Assembly (NCBI RefSeq): GCF_021026315.1 | Contig: NZ_JAJNCX010000015.1 | Coordinates: 57,315 to 121,314 of the forward strand | Source of the DNA: Rhizobium sp. C4 | GTDB taxonomy: Bacteria > Pseudomonadota > Alphaproteobacteria > Rhizobiales > Rhizobiaceae | DNA: 64,000 nucleotides | Direction of reading: 5' to 3' | Made by a program: the position numbers and the translations under genes | Part shown: positions 44,817 to 52,981 of the stretch, one piece after another | Layout: every line of letters begins with the position of its first letter | How positions within the stretch are numbered: the first letter of the stretch is position 1 | Notes under the pieces: model-generated | What the model was told of the DNA's origin: nothing | Database searches by the model: none | The model's input: only the letters and a program-made list of their open reading frames with translations

Positions 44817-45770
44817 TCAGCCCTTGAGCGGCAGCGTGTTCATAGCCGCGTATGTGTCGTCGAAAGATTGAAGCTTGCCGTCCGAGCCGAGGCCCATGGC
44901 GACCTTGGCGGCGACGGCCGTGGCGAAGCGTGCGCTGGTGCGCAAATCCCAGCCCTTGGAAAGGCCGACAATGATGCCGGCAGTAAAACTGTCGCCGCAG
45001 CCCGTCGTGTCGACCACCTGAATGTCATGCGCCGGCAGCGTGAAGGCATCGCCCTGCTCCGGCGACACATAAACGCCGGCGCCGCCGAGCGTCAGCACGG
45101 CATTCTTGACGCCGCGTTCCTTGAAGAAGCGCGCCACATCAGCCGGCTTTTCGGTGCCCGCCATTTCCGCCGCTTCTTCGATGGAGGGCACGAAATAGTC
45201 GATATAGGGCAGAAGTGGCTTCACCAACTCGACCGTATGCGGATTCGCCTGGATGAGGTCGAATGTGGTCGTCCGGCCCATCTCCTTGGCCTTACGCATG
45301 AAGGCGATCGACGGGTCGCCGTCGAAGGATTTCAGTAGTCCGGTCCCGCCGACATGGACGATCGGAGCGTCGAGCGCCCCCTCCAGATCCTCGTCATGCA
45401 CCTTGAAGGTCGTGGCCGACCCCGGCACATGCAGCGCCGGACGCTCGCCGTTGGGGCGGACCGGCAGAATGGTGGACGAGGTCTGCACGGTCTTGTCACG
45501 CCGGACGAGATCGGTGTTCATGCCATAGCGTTGCATCTTGGCGATCAGGAAGTCGCCCATGTCGTCATCACCGACGGTCGTGACCATGCGGGTTTTCAGG
45601 CCGAGGATCGCGCAGTCCATCGCTGTAGCAGCGGCTGTGCCGGCGACCGTCATGCGGATTTCCTCGATGAAATCCGCACGTCCACCCTCGGGGATCCGCG
45701 TCACCGGGCGGCCCAGGATATCCAGAACCGCAAAGCCGACCGCGCTTACGTCAAATCGTGTCATGTTCAT
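44817..45770 (-). CDS. PfkB-family carbohydrate kinase
   Basis: A 317-residue ribokinase-family kinase. Substrate-side glycines appear in TVAGTAAATAMDCAILG and the ATP/anion-hole motif with the catalytic base is DTTGCGDSFTAGI (about 253-265). It opens with VSAVGFAVLDILG. PfkB enzymes phosphorylate sugars, nucleosides or ketoses at C1 or C5. Being in one operon with a fuculose-type aldolase, it probably makes the ketose-1-phosphate. It follows the permease gene by 3 bp, so it is tightly coupled to transport. Confidence 0.92.
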   Translation of the reverse strand: MNMTRFDVSAVGFAVLDILGRPVTRIPEGGRADFIEEIRMTVAGTAAATAMDCAILGLKTRMVTTVGDDDMGDFLIAKMQRYGMNTDLVRRDKTVQTSSTILPVRPNGERPALHVPGSATTFKVHDEDLEGALDAPIVHVGGTGLLKSFDGDPSIAFMRKAKEMGRTTTFDLIQANPHTVELVKPLLPYIDYFVPSIEEAAEMAGTEKPADVARFFKERGVKNAVLTLGGAGVYVSPEQGDAFTLPAHDIQVVDTTGCGDSFTAGIIVGLSKGWDLRTSARFATAVAAKVAMGLGSDGKLQSFDDTYAAMNTLPLKG

Positions 45771-45773
45771 TTC

Positions 45774-46745
45774 CTATTCAAAACGCTTGCGAAGGCCGAA
45801 GGAAAGTCCGAGCACCAGGAAGACCAGCACGCCGATGCCCACCTGCTGCCAGAAAAAGTTCCAGCCGATCAGCAGCAACCCGTTGCGCATGACGGCGAGC
45901 AACAGGACGCCGAGCAGAGTGCCCAGAACCGACGGCCTGCGTTCCGAGCTCACGGCCGTGCCGATAAAGGTCGCGCCAATCGCATCGAGCAAGAAGGCAT
46001 CGCCCGAGAACGGAACATAGGAGCGCACAGTCGAGGAAAGCAGGATACCGGTGACCGCCGAAAGGACCGAGCAGGCGATAAAAGCCGCCGAAAGATAGAG
46101 CGGCACGCGCACGCCGGAATACCACGCCACACCTGGCTGAGCGCCAAGCGCTGCAATGTAACGTCCGAACACAGAGCGATGCACGGCGAGATAGACGACG
46201 ATTGCGCAAGCAACGAGAACGATCATTGGCGTCGGAATGCCGAAGAGACCGGTGCGCGTGATGGCATCGAACGGCGCGGCAAACTCCGCCCGTGTCAGAT
46301 AAATCGGGTTGCCACCCTGCGTGGCCAGCTGCTGTACGGATTTGCCGATGAAGAGCACCCCGAGCGTGGCCAGAAACGCGTCGATCTTCAGCTTGTTGAT
46401 AAGGAAGGCGTTGAGCAGTCCGACGCAGAAGGCCGCAGCGAGCCCGCCGCAGACAGCCCACAGCCCCATGTAGCCGGCCGCGATCATCATGATGAAAACC
46501 ATCGATGACAGGTCGATGGCAACACCGACCGAAAGGTCGATGCCCCCGGCAGCGATCACAATCGTCATGCCGAGCGCCACTATGGCCAACAGCACGACAC
46601 GGTTGGAGATCAGGTTGAACAGATTGTCCGCCGACAGGAAGCCGTCCGCGAAAATCGAAAAAAAGACGATCACTGCAACGAAGGCCACGATCACGGCATA
46701 ATTGGAAAAGGCTTCGACGGAGAAGGTTGCGTTTCTGCTTGTCAT
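45774..46745 (-). CDS. Sugar ABC transporter permease (RbsC type), second
   Basis: A 323-residue permease of the ribose/xylose-type BPD_transp_2 family, with about 8-10 hydrophobic helices and the conserved IVIAAGGIDLSVGV stretch near residue 65. The frame is open upstream to 47192, but ATG 46745 (MTSRNATF) is where the permease begins. It follows the first permease gene by 8 bp and precedes the kinase by 3 bp. It should heterodimerise with the permease at 46754-47755. Confidence 0.92.
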   Translation of the reverse strand: MTSRNATFSVEAFSNYAVIVAFVAVIVFFSIFADGFLSADNLFNLISNRVVLLAIVALGMTIVIAAGGIDLSVGVAIDLSSMVFIMMIAAGYMGLWAVCGGLAAAFCVGLLNAFLINKLKIDAFLATLGVLFIGKSVQQLATQGGNPIYLTRAEFAAPFDAITRTGLFGIPTPMIVLVACAIVVYLAVHRSVFGRYIAALGAQPGVAWYSGVRVPLYLSAAFIACSVLSAVTGILLSSTVRSYVPFSGDAFLLDAIGATFIGTAVSSERRPSVLGTLLGVLLLAVMRNGLLLIGWNFFWQQVGIGVLVFLVLGLSFGLRKRFE

Positions 46746-46753
46746 GACAGGCC

Positions 46754-47755
46754 TCAGGACTTTTTCGCGAAGGACGTGACTGCGACCACCAGCAGGATCA
46801 GGACACCCTGAACGCCGCTGACCCAGTAGGAAGAGACACCCAGGAGCTGGAAACCGTTGGCCAGGAAGCCGATGAAAAGGGCCGCCAGCAATGTGCCTCC
46901 GATGGTCGGGATGAAGCGACGCGAGAAAACTGTGCCGAGCAATGCGGCAGCCAGGGCCGGCAGAAGCATCAATCCGGTACCCGGCGTCGAGGAGGACAGG
47001 CGCGTCACGATCAAGATCGCCGCGAGGCTGCCCATCAGGCCGGAGAAGATATAGCTTCCATAGATGTAGCGACCCGTTGCGATGCCCGCCGCGCGCGCTG
47101 CCTCGATATGCCCGCCCACAGCATAGAGGCGCAGGCCCAAGGCGCTGAAATGGACGATCCAGATCAAAAGCACGGACGCGATGAGAAGGCACCAGACGAG
47201 CGAACTCACGCCGAGAAAGCGTCCGGAACTGAGGATATCGAGCAGTGGCGAGGTCGAAGAAATCACCGTATTCTGCGTAATCGTCAGCTCAAGGCCGCCT
47301 GCGATGTTCATGACGGCAAGCGTGCCCAGCAGCGGCATGATCCTGAGCGACACAATAGCGACGCCATTGAGGAAGCCAACTGCGAGGCCGGTGCCGATCG
47401 CCGCAAGAAGCGCCAGCACATCACCATAGCCATGGTTGAGCAGGACCACGTAGATCGCGGCAGAAAGCCCTGCATTGGCCGCAACCGAAAGATCGATCCC
47501 GCCGCGCTGCACATCCGTGCCCGTACCGATGAATACGATCGTCATGGCATAGGCCAGAAAGCAAAGGATAGCAGACTGCTCGATCACATTCAGAATGTTG
47601 AATGGGCCAGTAAAGCCGCGCGCGGTCATGGCGAAATAGACCATGATGCCGCCAAAGGCCAGAAACGCTCCGAGACGGATCAGAAGCTTGATCAGGAAGC
47701 GGGAATTCATGCGGCTCTCGGCCACAACAGGAGCTTGTTCGGCAACCATGGTCAT
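46754..47755 (-). CDS. Sugar ABC transporter permease (RbsC type), first
   Basis: A 333-residue permease with about 8-10 helices and the family motif near GTDVQRGGIDLSVAAN, a variant of the usual GGIDLSVG. Its ATG overlaps the stop of the ATPase gene by four bases. Paired permeases with one double ATPase are characteristic of the carbohydrate CUT2 family, so the transported solute is probably a monosaccharide or polyol. Confidence 0.92.
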   Translation of the reverse strand: MTMVAEQAPVVAESRMNSRFLIKLLIRLGAFLAFGGIMVYFAMTARGFTGPFNILNVIEQSAILCFLAYAMTIVFIGTGTDVQRGGIDLSVAANAGLSAAIYVVLLNHGYGDVLALLAAIGTGLAVGFLNGVAIVSLRIMPLLGTLAVMNIAGGLELTITQNTVISSTSPLLDILSSGRFLGVSSLVWCLLIASVLLIWIVHFSALGLRLYAVGGHIEAARAAGIATGRYIYGSYIFSGLMGSLAAILIVTRLSSSTPGTGLMLLPALAAALLGTVFSRRFIPTIGGTLLAALFIGFLANGFQLLGVSSYWVSGVQGVLILLVVAVTSFAKKS

Positions 47756-49266
47756 TGCGCTTTCCTCATTTCGTTCTGCGAGGCGCCCGATGCAGCAGCG
47801 AGCAACCGATCGGCATCGACCTCCCCGCGCTGGTACTCATCGATGATGCGGCCGCGATAGATGACAAGGACGCGGTCACACATCTCGGCAATCTCTTCGA
47901 GATCGGACGAGACGAAGATCAGCGCCTTCCCCTCCGAGGCCAGCCGGTTGATAAGCCCGTAGATTTCAATCTTGGCCCCGACGTCAACCGCGACCGTGGG
48001 TTCATCGAGGAGATAGACGCGGCTGTTGCAGGACAGCCATTTCGCCACGACCACCTTCTGCTGGTTGCCGCCCGAAAGGTTGCGGACAAGCGTGTGCCTG
48101 TTCGGCGTCTTGATGCCGAGCTCCCGGATCAGGCTGTCGATGGCATTTGCTTCCTTACTCTTGCTGATAAAACCCTTGTTCGACACATCGCCGAGAGAAG
48201 CGAGCGAGATGTTCTCCCCGACCGAAAGTCCGACCGCGACCCCATGTGCACGTCGGTCCTCGGGGATCATCGCGATGCCCTTACCGACCGCATCGACCGG
48301 TGCACGGAACTTGACCTCGCGGCCGTCGACCTTGATAGAGCCCGAATTCGGCTGCTTCTGGCCGAAGAGGCATTGCAGCAATTCCTTGTCACCCGAGCCG
48401 AGAAGGCCCGTCAGCCCGACGACTTCGCCGGCGCGAACCGCAAAGCTGACGTTCTGGAAGTGGCCATTCAGCGTCAGACCGTTGACCTCCAGGACAGGTC
48501 CGCCGATGTCGACGCTGCGCCTCGGATACATTTCCGAGGTATCGCGGTTCGTCATCATGTCCACGATGGTCTGGATGCCAACGGCGCGAGGATCAACGAC
48601 ACCGACGTCGGTGCCGTTGCGAAGCACCGTGACGGTGTCGCAGATTTCCTCGATCTCCGACATGTAATGCGAGATGAAAACAATGGCCAAGCCCTCGGCC
48701 TTCAGCCTGCGCAGCACGGCAAAGAGGCTGTCGACCTCCTTTTTCACAAGCGCTGCCGTCGGCTCGTCCAGCACCAGCACCTTCGCATTGTTGGCGAGCG
48801 CCCGCGTGATCTGCACGATCTTCTGCTGGGCGGTCGAAAGCTCGGAAATCAGCGTCTTGGGATCAATGGTCAGCGAAAAGTAGCGCTTGAGCAATTCCGC
48901 AGCGCGGCGGTTCATCGCACCATAATTGATGAAGGGTCCGAAGCGCGGCTCGTTGCGCAGGAAGATCGCTTCGGCAATCGTCGCGGTCGACACAAGCAGC
49001 CGGTCCTGGTGAATGAAGTGTACGCCCTCTGCCTCGATGCTGGCAGGCGTTATGCCGTTCAGCGGCTTGCCGAAAACGGAAACAGAACCGGTGTCGCGGC
49101 CGTAGATGCCGGCAAGAACCTTGATGATCGTCGATTTGCCGGCGCCGTTCTGGCCTACAAGACCATGTATCGTTCCTGACGCAACCTTCAGGTTCGCGCT
49201 GTCCAGGGCTTTAACGGGACCGAAAGCCTTGTTGATCGCTTGCATGTCGATGGCGATCTCACTCAT
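47752..49266 (-). CDS. CUT2 sugar ABC transporter ATPase (double NBD)
   Basis: A 504-residue fused ATPase. NBD1 has Walker A GQNGAGKST and a degenerate signature LSTAQQKIVQI, with Walker B VLVLDEPTAAL. NBD2 has a degenerate Walker A (GLLGSGDKE) and a normal signature LSGGNQQKVVVAK with YLLDEPTVAVD. One site of each pair being degenerate is normal for RbsA/XylG/MglA. ATG 49266 has GGAG eight bases upstream; the frame open to 49287 is not needed. It follows the binding-protein gene after a strong stem-loop. Confidence 0.95.
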   Translation of the reverse strand: MSEIAIDMQAINKAFGPVKALDSANLKVASGTIHGLVGQNGAGKSTIIKVLAGIYGRDTGSVSVFGKPLNGITPASIEAEGVHFIHQDRLLVSTATIAEAIFLRNEPRFGPFINYGAMNRRAAELLKRYFSLTIDPKTLISELSTAQQKIVQITRALANNAKVLVLDEPTAALVKKEVDSLFAVLRRLKAEGLAIVFISHYMSEIEEICDTVTVLRNGTDVGVVDPRAVGIQTIVDMMTNRDTSEMYPRRSVDIGGPVLEVNGLTLNGHFQNVSFAVRAGEVVGLTGLLGSGDKELLQCLFGQKQPNSGSIKVDGREVKFRAPVDAVGKGIAMIPEDRRAHGVAVGLSVGENISLASLGDVSNKGFISKSKEANAIDSLIRELGIKTPNRHTLVRNLSGGNQQKVVVAKWLSCNSRVYLLDEPTVAVDVGAKIEIYGLINRLASEGKALIFVSSDLEEIAEMCDRVLVIYRGRIIDEYQRGEVDADRLLAAASGASQNEMRKAQ

Positions 49267-49297
49267 GCCAAACTCCACTTTCCGCATGTCAAAAGGT

Positions 49298-49332
49298 TGC
49301 GCACCGCCTCCCGCAAGAGGAGGCGGTGCGCA
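49298..49332 (-). other. Strong intercistronic hairpin after the binding-protein gene
   Basis: A perfect 14-bp stem (TGCGCACCGCCTCC at 49298-49311 paired with 49319-49332, 7-base loop) starts 10 bp after the binding-protein stop. It has only a weak T-tract (CCTTTTG). Likely it stabilises the binding-protein mRNA and reduces read-through into the membrane components. Confidence 0.75.
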
Positions 49333-49341
49333 TGTTGCGGC

Positions 49342-50337
49342 TTACTTCTTCGGGAGGAAGTCCTTGCCAACGGTGGCGGCGTTTTCCTTGTTGATCAGGA
49401 CCGACGAAACGAAGGTGAACGGCGGTACCGTCTTGCCGTTCAGATAGGCGGCCACGTTGCGGGCAGCCTGGACACCGATCTTGTAAGGCTGCTGTGCCGC
49501 AACCGCGCCTGCCGGCGACTTCGGATCGGCAACCATTTCGACATAATCCGGGCTGCCATCGACGCCATAGGTCTTCACGTCGGTGCGGCCGGCAGCCTGG
49601 ATCGCCTGGGTTGCGCCGACCATCGGCACGTCCCAGCAAGCCCAGATAGCCTTCAGCCCACTATCCTTGCCGTTCTTGGTCAACACGTCGGTCGTGTCCG
49701 AATAGGCCTGTTGCACCGTGTTCGGGATAACGTCGCGCAGTTCCGGCTTGATGACTTCAATGTCCGGGAAGGACTTCAGCACATACATCAACTGATCGTA
49801 ACGGATCTTGCAGACCGGCACCGAATAGAAGCCGTTGAAGACCGCGATCTTGCCCTTGCCACCCATGTCCTGAACAATCTGAAGCGCCAGTTCCGCGCCG
49901 ATATTGTAGTTGTTGGACGTGGTGTTGTTGATGGCATACGGTGTGGCGGTATCGACCGTGAACAACGGAATGCCGGCTTCTTTGATTTTCTTCAGCCACG
50001 GATTGAGGACATCGAGATTGCCCAGCTGCTCGAGAATGGCATCGGGCTTCTGCGAAATCAGCGTCTGGAGCTGACTGACCTGGGTCTGGTCGTTGCGGCC
50101 GGCGTCCAGAGCAATGACTTCCGCGCCGAGGCGCTTCAGTTCGTCGATCTGACCCTGATAGGCCTTGAGGTCCCAGTTATGGTCGGTGCCGACGGCCGAA
50201 ATGCCGATTGTCTTGCCCTTCAGAGACATGCCTTCGTCGCCATCCGCGTGCGCCGCCATCGGCACAACGGCAAGAGCGGCGGCAAGGGCTGCCATTTTCA
50301 CCGTCGTGCGACGGCTCATGTTCATGGAATGACGCAT
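49342..50337 (-). CDS. Periplasmic sugar-binding protein
   Basis: A 331-residue Peripla_BP_4-type binding protein. The signal peptide begins with a twin-arginine-like SRRTTVK and a hydrophobic alanine-rich core, with cleavage near MAAHADG (about residue 32). The mature part contains IGISAVGTDHNWD, the repeat-fold segment IALDAGRNDQTQ, then LFTVDTATPY and KAIWACWDVPMVG. ATG 50337 has GGAGGAG upstream. It delivers a sugar or polyol to the CUT2 transporter encoded by the next three genes. Ligand cannot be predicted by eye. Confidence 0.93.
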   Translation of the reverse strand: MRHSMNMSRRTTVKMAALAAALAVVPMAAHADGDEGMSLKGKTIGISAVGTDHNWDLKAYQGQIDELKRLGAEVIALDAGRNDQTQVSQLQTLISQKPDAILEQLGNLDVLNPWLKKIKEAGIPLFTVDTATPYAINNTTSNNYNIGAELALQIVQDMGGKGKIAVFNGFYSVPVCKIRYDQLMYVLKSFPDIEVIKPELRDVIPNTVQQAYSDTTDVLTKNGKDSGLKAIWACWDVPMVGATQAIQAAGRTDVKTYGVDGSPDYVEMVADPKSPAGAVAAQQPYKIGVQAARNVAAYLNGKTVPPFTFVSSVLINKENAATVGKDFLPKK

Positions 50338-50409
50338 TTTGAACTCCTCCTGTTTGCATCAATTCAATGGCATCGAACTCCCTTTCGACGCCAATTGGTT
50401 CAATCGTCG

Positions 50410-51066
50410 TCAGCCCGCGTGACCGTATCCGTTCATGCGGCTGATGACATTCTCAATTTCTTCAACACTGAGCAGCGGCGGCTCTCCAAAGGGCAGACAC
50501 GCGAGATACTGCTTGGCCAAAGTTTCGATCTCTACGGCCATCCACATGGCACGGTCGAGCGTCTTTCCCGTCGCGATCATCCCGTGATGGCCGAGCAGAC
50601 AGGCGGCGCGGTCGGCAAGGGCAGCCAACGCGTTGCGCGACAGTTCTTCCGTGCCGAACGTCGCATAGGGCGCGCAGCGCACGTCGTGCCCGCCGGCAAT
50701 GGCAACCATGTAATGCAGCGGTGGAATGCCCTTGCCCATGATCGACAATGTCGTGCAGGCATGGGGATGGGCGTGAACGATTGCTCCGACATCGCTCTTG
50801 GTTCGCATGATATCGAGATGGAAACGCCATTCGGAAGACGGCGTCCGATTTCCGGCGACTGAACCGTCAAAGCCCATCCAGACAATGTCTTCGACCTTCA
50901 TCTGCTTGTAAGGCATGGATGTCGGCGTGATCAGCATGCCGTCGTTCCAGCGCACCGAAATATTGCCGGACGTGCCCTGATTGATGCCTACGCGATTCAT
51001 TTCGAGGCAGGCTTCGATGATCCCCTCGCGGATATCCCGCTCCGAATCGGTTGAAAAGTTGCTCAT
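50410..51066 (-). CDS. Class II aldolase (fuculose/rhamnulose-phosphate aldolase family)
   Basis: A 218-residue zinc aldolase or epimerase. The zinc histidines are in VHAHPHACT (the HxH pair) and GHHGMIATG. The catalytic glutamate is in SSEWRFHLDIM, as in FucA. NQGTSGNISVR near residue 30 is the phosphate-binding segment. The length matches L-fuculose-1-phosphate aldolase. ATG 51081, overlapping the SDR stop (ATGA), is the alternative start; 51066 has GAGG spaced six bases. It likely splits a ketose-1-phosphate to DHAP and an aldehyde. Confidence 0.9.
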   Translation of the reverse strand: MSNFSTDSERDIREGIIEACLEMNRVGINQGTSGNISVRWNDGMLITPTSMPYKQMKVEDIVWMGFDGSVAGNRTPSSEWRFHLDIMRTKSDVGAIVHAHPHACTTLSIMGKGIPPLHYMVAIAGGHDVRCAPYATFGTEELSRNALAALADRAACLLGHHGMIATGKTLDRAMWMAVEIETLAKQYLACLPFGEPPLLSVEEIENVISRMNGYGHAG

Positions 51067-51077
51067 GCATGCCTCAC

Positions 51078-51851
51078 TCATATGCTTGTGTAGCCGCCAT
51101 CGACGGCGACGATCGAACCGGTCATGTAAGACGATGCCGCGGAGGCCAGAAAAACCACCAGCGACGCGATCTCCTGAGGCTCGGCGAGCCGCCCCATGGG
51201 CGTCATGTCGAGCCAGGTATTGAAAAGCTCCGGCCTTGCCCGCATCGCCAGCGTCATTTCTGTCGCGACATAGCCCGGCGCCAGCGCATTGACCCGTACG
51301 CCGGATTGCGCCCACTCCACCGCCAGCGCCTTGGTCAGCTGGTGGATTGCACCCTTGGAGGCCATGTAGCTGGAGGCAAATTGCGGGCGGTTGACAATCG
51401 TCCCGGACATGGAGCCCATGTTGACGACGGAACCGCCGCCAACCTCGATCATGCGTGCGCCAAAGGCCCGGCAGCACCAGAACGTGCCGTTGACATTCAC
51501 GTCCATGACCCGCCGCCAGTCCTCGTCGCTGATCTCGATGGCCGAATGCAGCTTCGCGATGCCGGCCGAATTGAGCAGCGTATCAACACGACCTGCCCGT
51601 GCAAAAATCTGCTCGGCTGCGGCATTCACCTGCTTCGGATCCGTCACGTCGACCACGCTGGTCGCAACCTTGACGCCATCCTTCCCGAGCGTTTCGGCAG
51701 CAGTGGCCAGTGTCACGGCATTGAAATCGACAAGCTCGATTGCGGCGCCGCACTGACCGAGTGCACGCGCGGATTCGAGCCCGATGCCGCTTGCGCCGCC
51801 CGTTACGACGGCGACCTGACCGGACAGGTCGAAAGCAGTTGAATAGCGCAA
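51078..51851 (-). CDS. Short-chain dehydrogenase/reductase (first of the operon)
   Basis: A 257-residue classical SDR. The cofactor loop is TGGASGIGLES (about 17-27), NSAG replaces NNAG, the catalytic Ser is in NMGSMSGTIV and the Tyr-Lys pair is in SSYMASKGAI. The C-terminal VNALAPGYVATEM is typical. As the first gene of the operon and paired with a kinase and class II aldolase, it probably oxidises the imported polyol or sugar to a ketose. Its promoter lies in the 183-bp gap behind the GntR gene, which contains candidate operators. Confidence 0.92.
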   Translation of the reverse strand: MRYSTAFDLSGQVAVVTGGASGIGLESARALGQCGAAIELVDFNAVTLATAAETLGKDGVKVATSVVDVTDPKQVNAAAEQIFARAGRVDTLLNSAGIAKLHSAIEISDEDWRRVMDVNVNGTFWCCRAFGARMIEVGGGSVVNMGSMSGTIVNRPQFASSYMASKGAIHQLTKALAVEWAQSGVRVNALAPGYVATEMTLAMRARPELFNTWLDMTPMGRLAEPQEIASLVVFLASAASSYMTGSIVAVDGGYTSI

Positions 51852-51975
51852 AACGTCCTCCTCTTCGGACAGTGACCCATCGGCCGCCCGAAGCTCGAAA
51901 TTCTCTCTTATGATGTGTGTGGGAGCTGTTTCCTCCCTCCCTGATCATACGATGCCGTGGCATCCGATCATTGTC

Positions 51976-52023
51976 AATCTGGTTATTACCATAAATTGGA
52001 AATTTTTTGGGTATTACCAGAAT
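51976..52023. promoter_or_regulatory. Two GntR operator candidates before the sugar operon
   Basis: Site 1 (51976-51990) reads AATCTGGTTATTACC on the plus strand. Site 2 (52010-52023) reads ATTCTGGTAATACC on the minus strand. Each has the GGT...ACC half-symmetry common for HutC-type GntR proteins. They lie between the GntR stop and the SDR start. A third match stands before the acetoacetate-CoA ligase gene at 58253-58266. Confidence 0.6.
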
Positions 52024-52034
52024 AAGAGGTGGGG

Positions 52035-52874
52035 TCAGTTCTTGAAGGTGCCGGTGGAGACGTGGATGCGCGCGACAGCGGAGTTGTAAAAGGCGCGATA
52101 AAACTCTAGAGGGGCGCCGTTCGTATCGTAAGCAATGGACTCGATCGAGATCACGGGCTGGCCGGGCGCAATCTCCAGGCGCCGGGCAACATCATCGTCC
52201 GGCAGCGCCGCCGTGAACCAACGTTCGGCTCGCTGGGAAACGAGACCGTAGCGGTCCTTCAGGATCTGGAAGATGGACTGGTCGGAAATATCGATATTCT
52301 CCATTTCTGGCACCTTGTGGCCGGGCAGCGAGATCAGCGTATGGGTGATTGGACGCCCGTCCGAGCGATAGATGCGGCCAACGCGGATAACCGTTCCATT
52401 TGGCGGCAGGTCAAAGACCCGCTTCTCTTCCTCGTCAGGCTGAGCACGGCGGAACTCGAAGGTCTGCGAAGTCACCTTGTGTCCCCGCGCCTCAAGGTCC
52501 GAATGAACGGAGACGTTGGAGGTCAGGAAGTTCGTCTCCATCCGCGGCCGCGAAACGAAAATGCCGCGGCGCGGAACCTTGGTGACCAGTCCCTCGTCTG
52601 AGAGGCCCGCGAGAGCGGCGCGAACGACCGGACGCGAAACATTGAAAATTTCGCACATCGTCTGCTCGGAGGGCAAAGGATCGTCTAGCAAGAAGAGCTT
52701 GCGGCCGATCCTGTCCGCGAGCGCATTTTTTAGCTGGACCCAAAGCGGCGTGGAACTCGTACGGTCGATCAGACCTGCAGCACTGATTTCGGCCAGAAGC
52801 TCCGCATTACGACTGTCTTCCTCGACGTTACGCGGCCTGCCCCGGCCACGCTTTTCAAGAATTTCTGTCGCCAT
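52035..52874 (-). CDS. GntR regulator, HutC subfamily (UTRA domain)
   Basis: A 279-residue regulator. The N terminus carries a basic segment GRGRPRN resembling an AT-hook, then a helix-turn-helix at about 45-100 (LPSEQTMCEIF, VSRPVVRAAL and the wing VPRRGIFVSRP), then a UTRA ligand domain. UTRA regulators bind sugars, sugar phosphates or amino-acid derivatives. ATG 52874 follows GGGGAGA; the frame to 52895 is not needed. It lies between the sugar operon and the aacS-type operon, in the same direction, so both are plausible targets. Confidence 0.9.
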   Translation of the reverse strand: MATEILEKRGRGRPRNVEEDSRNAELLAEISAAGLIDRTSSTPLWVQLKNALADRIGRKLFLLDDPLPSEQTMCEIFNVSRPVVRAALAGLSDEGLVTKVPRRGIFVSRPRMETNFLTSNVSVHSDLEARGHKVTSQTFEFRRAQPDEEEKRVFDLPPNGTVIRVGRIYRSDGRPITHTLISLPGHKVPEMENIDISDQSIFQILKDRYGLVSQRAERWFTAALPDDDVARRLEIAPGQPVISIESIAYDTNGAPLEFYRAFYNSAVARIHVSTGTFKN

Positions 52875-52981
52875 GTGGTCTCCCCGCGAATGCACCTGGA
52901 TCGAAGCACTGGAACGATACAGGTCAAGAGGAATGAATTAAAGCGAACCCACAAAGACTTCAAGCTGCGGTGAAACACATG

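Noticed and set aside
46746..47192. N-terminal extension of the second sugar permease up to 47192
   Set aside because: It lies in another frame of the first permease gene; ATG 46745 begins the real permease sequence.
47755..49179. A 474-residue plus-strand open frame opposite the ABC ATPase
   Set aside because: The minus-strand frame has full Walker and signature motifs; this is its shadow.
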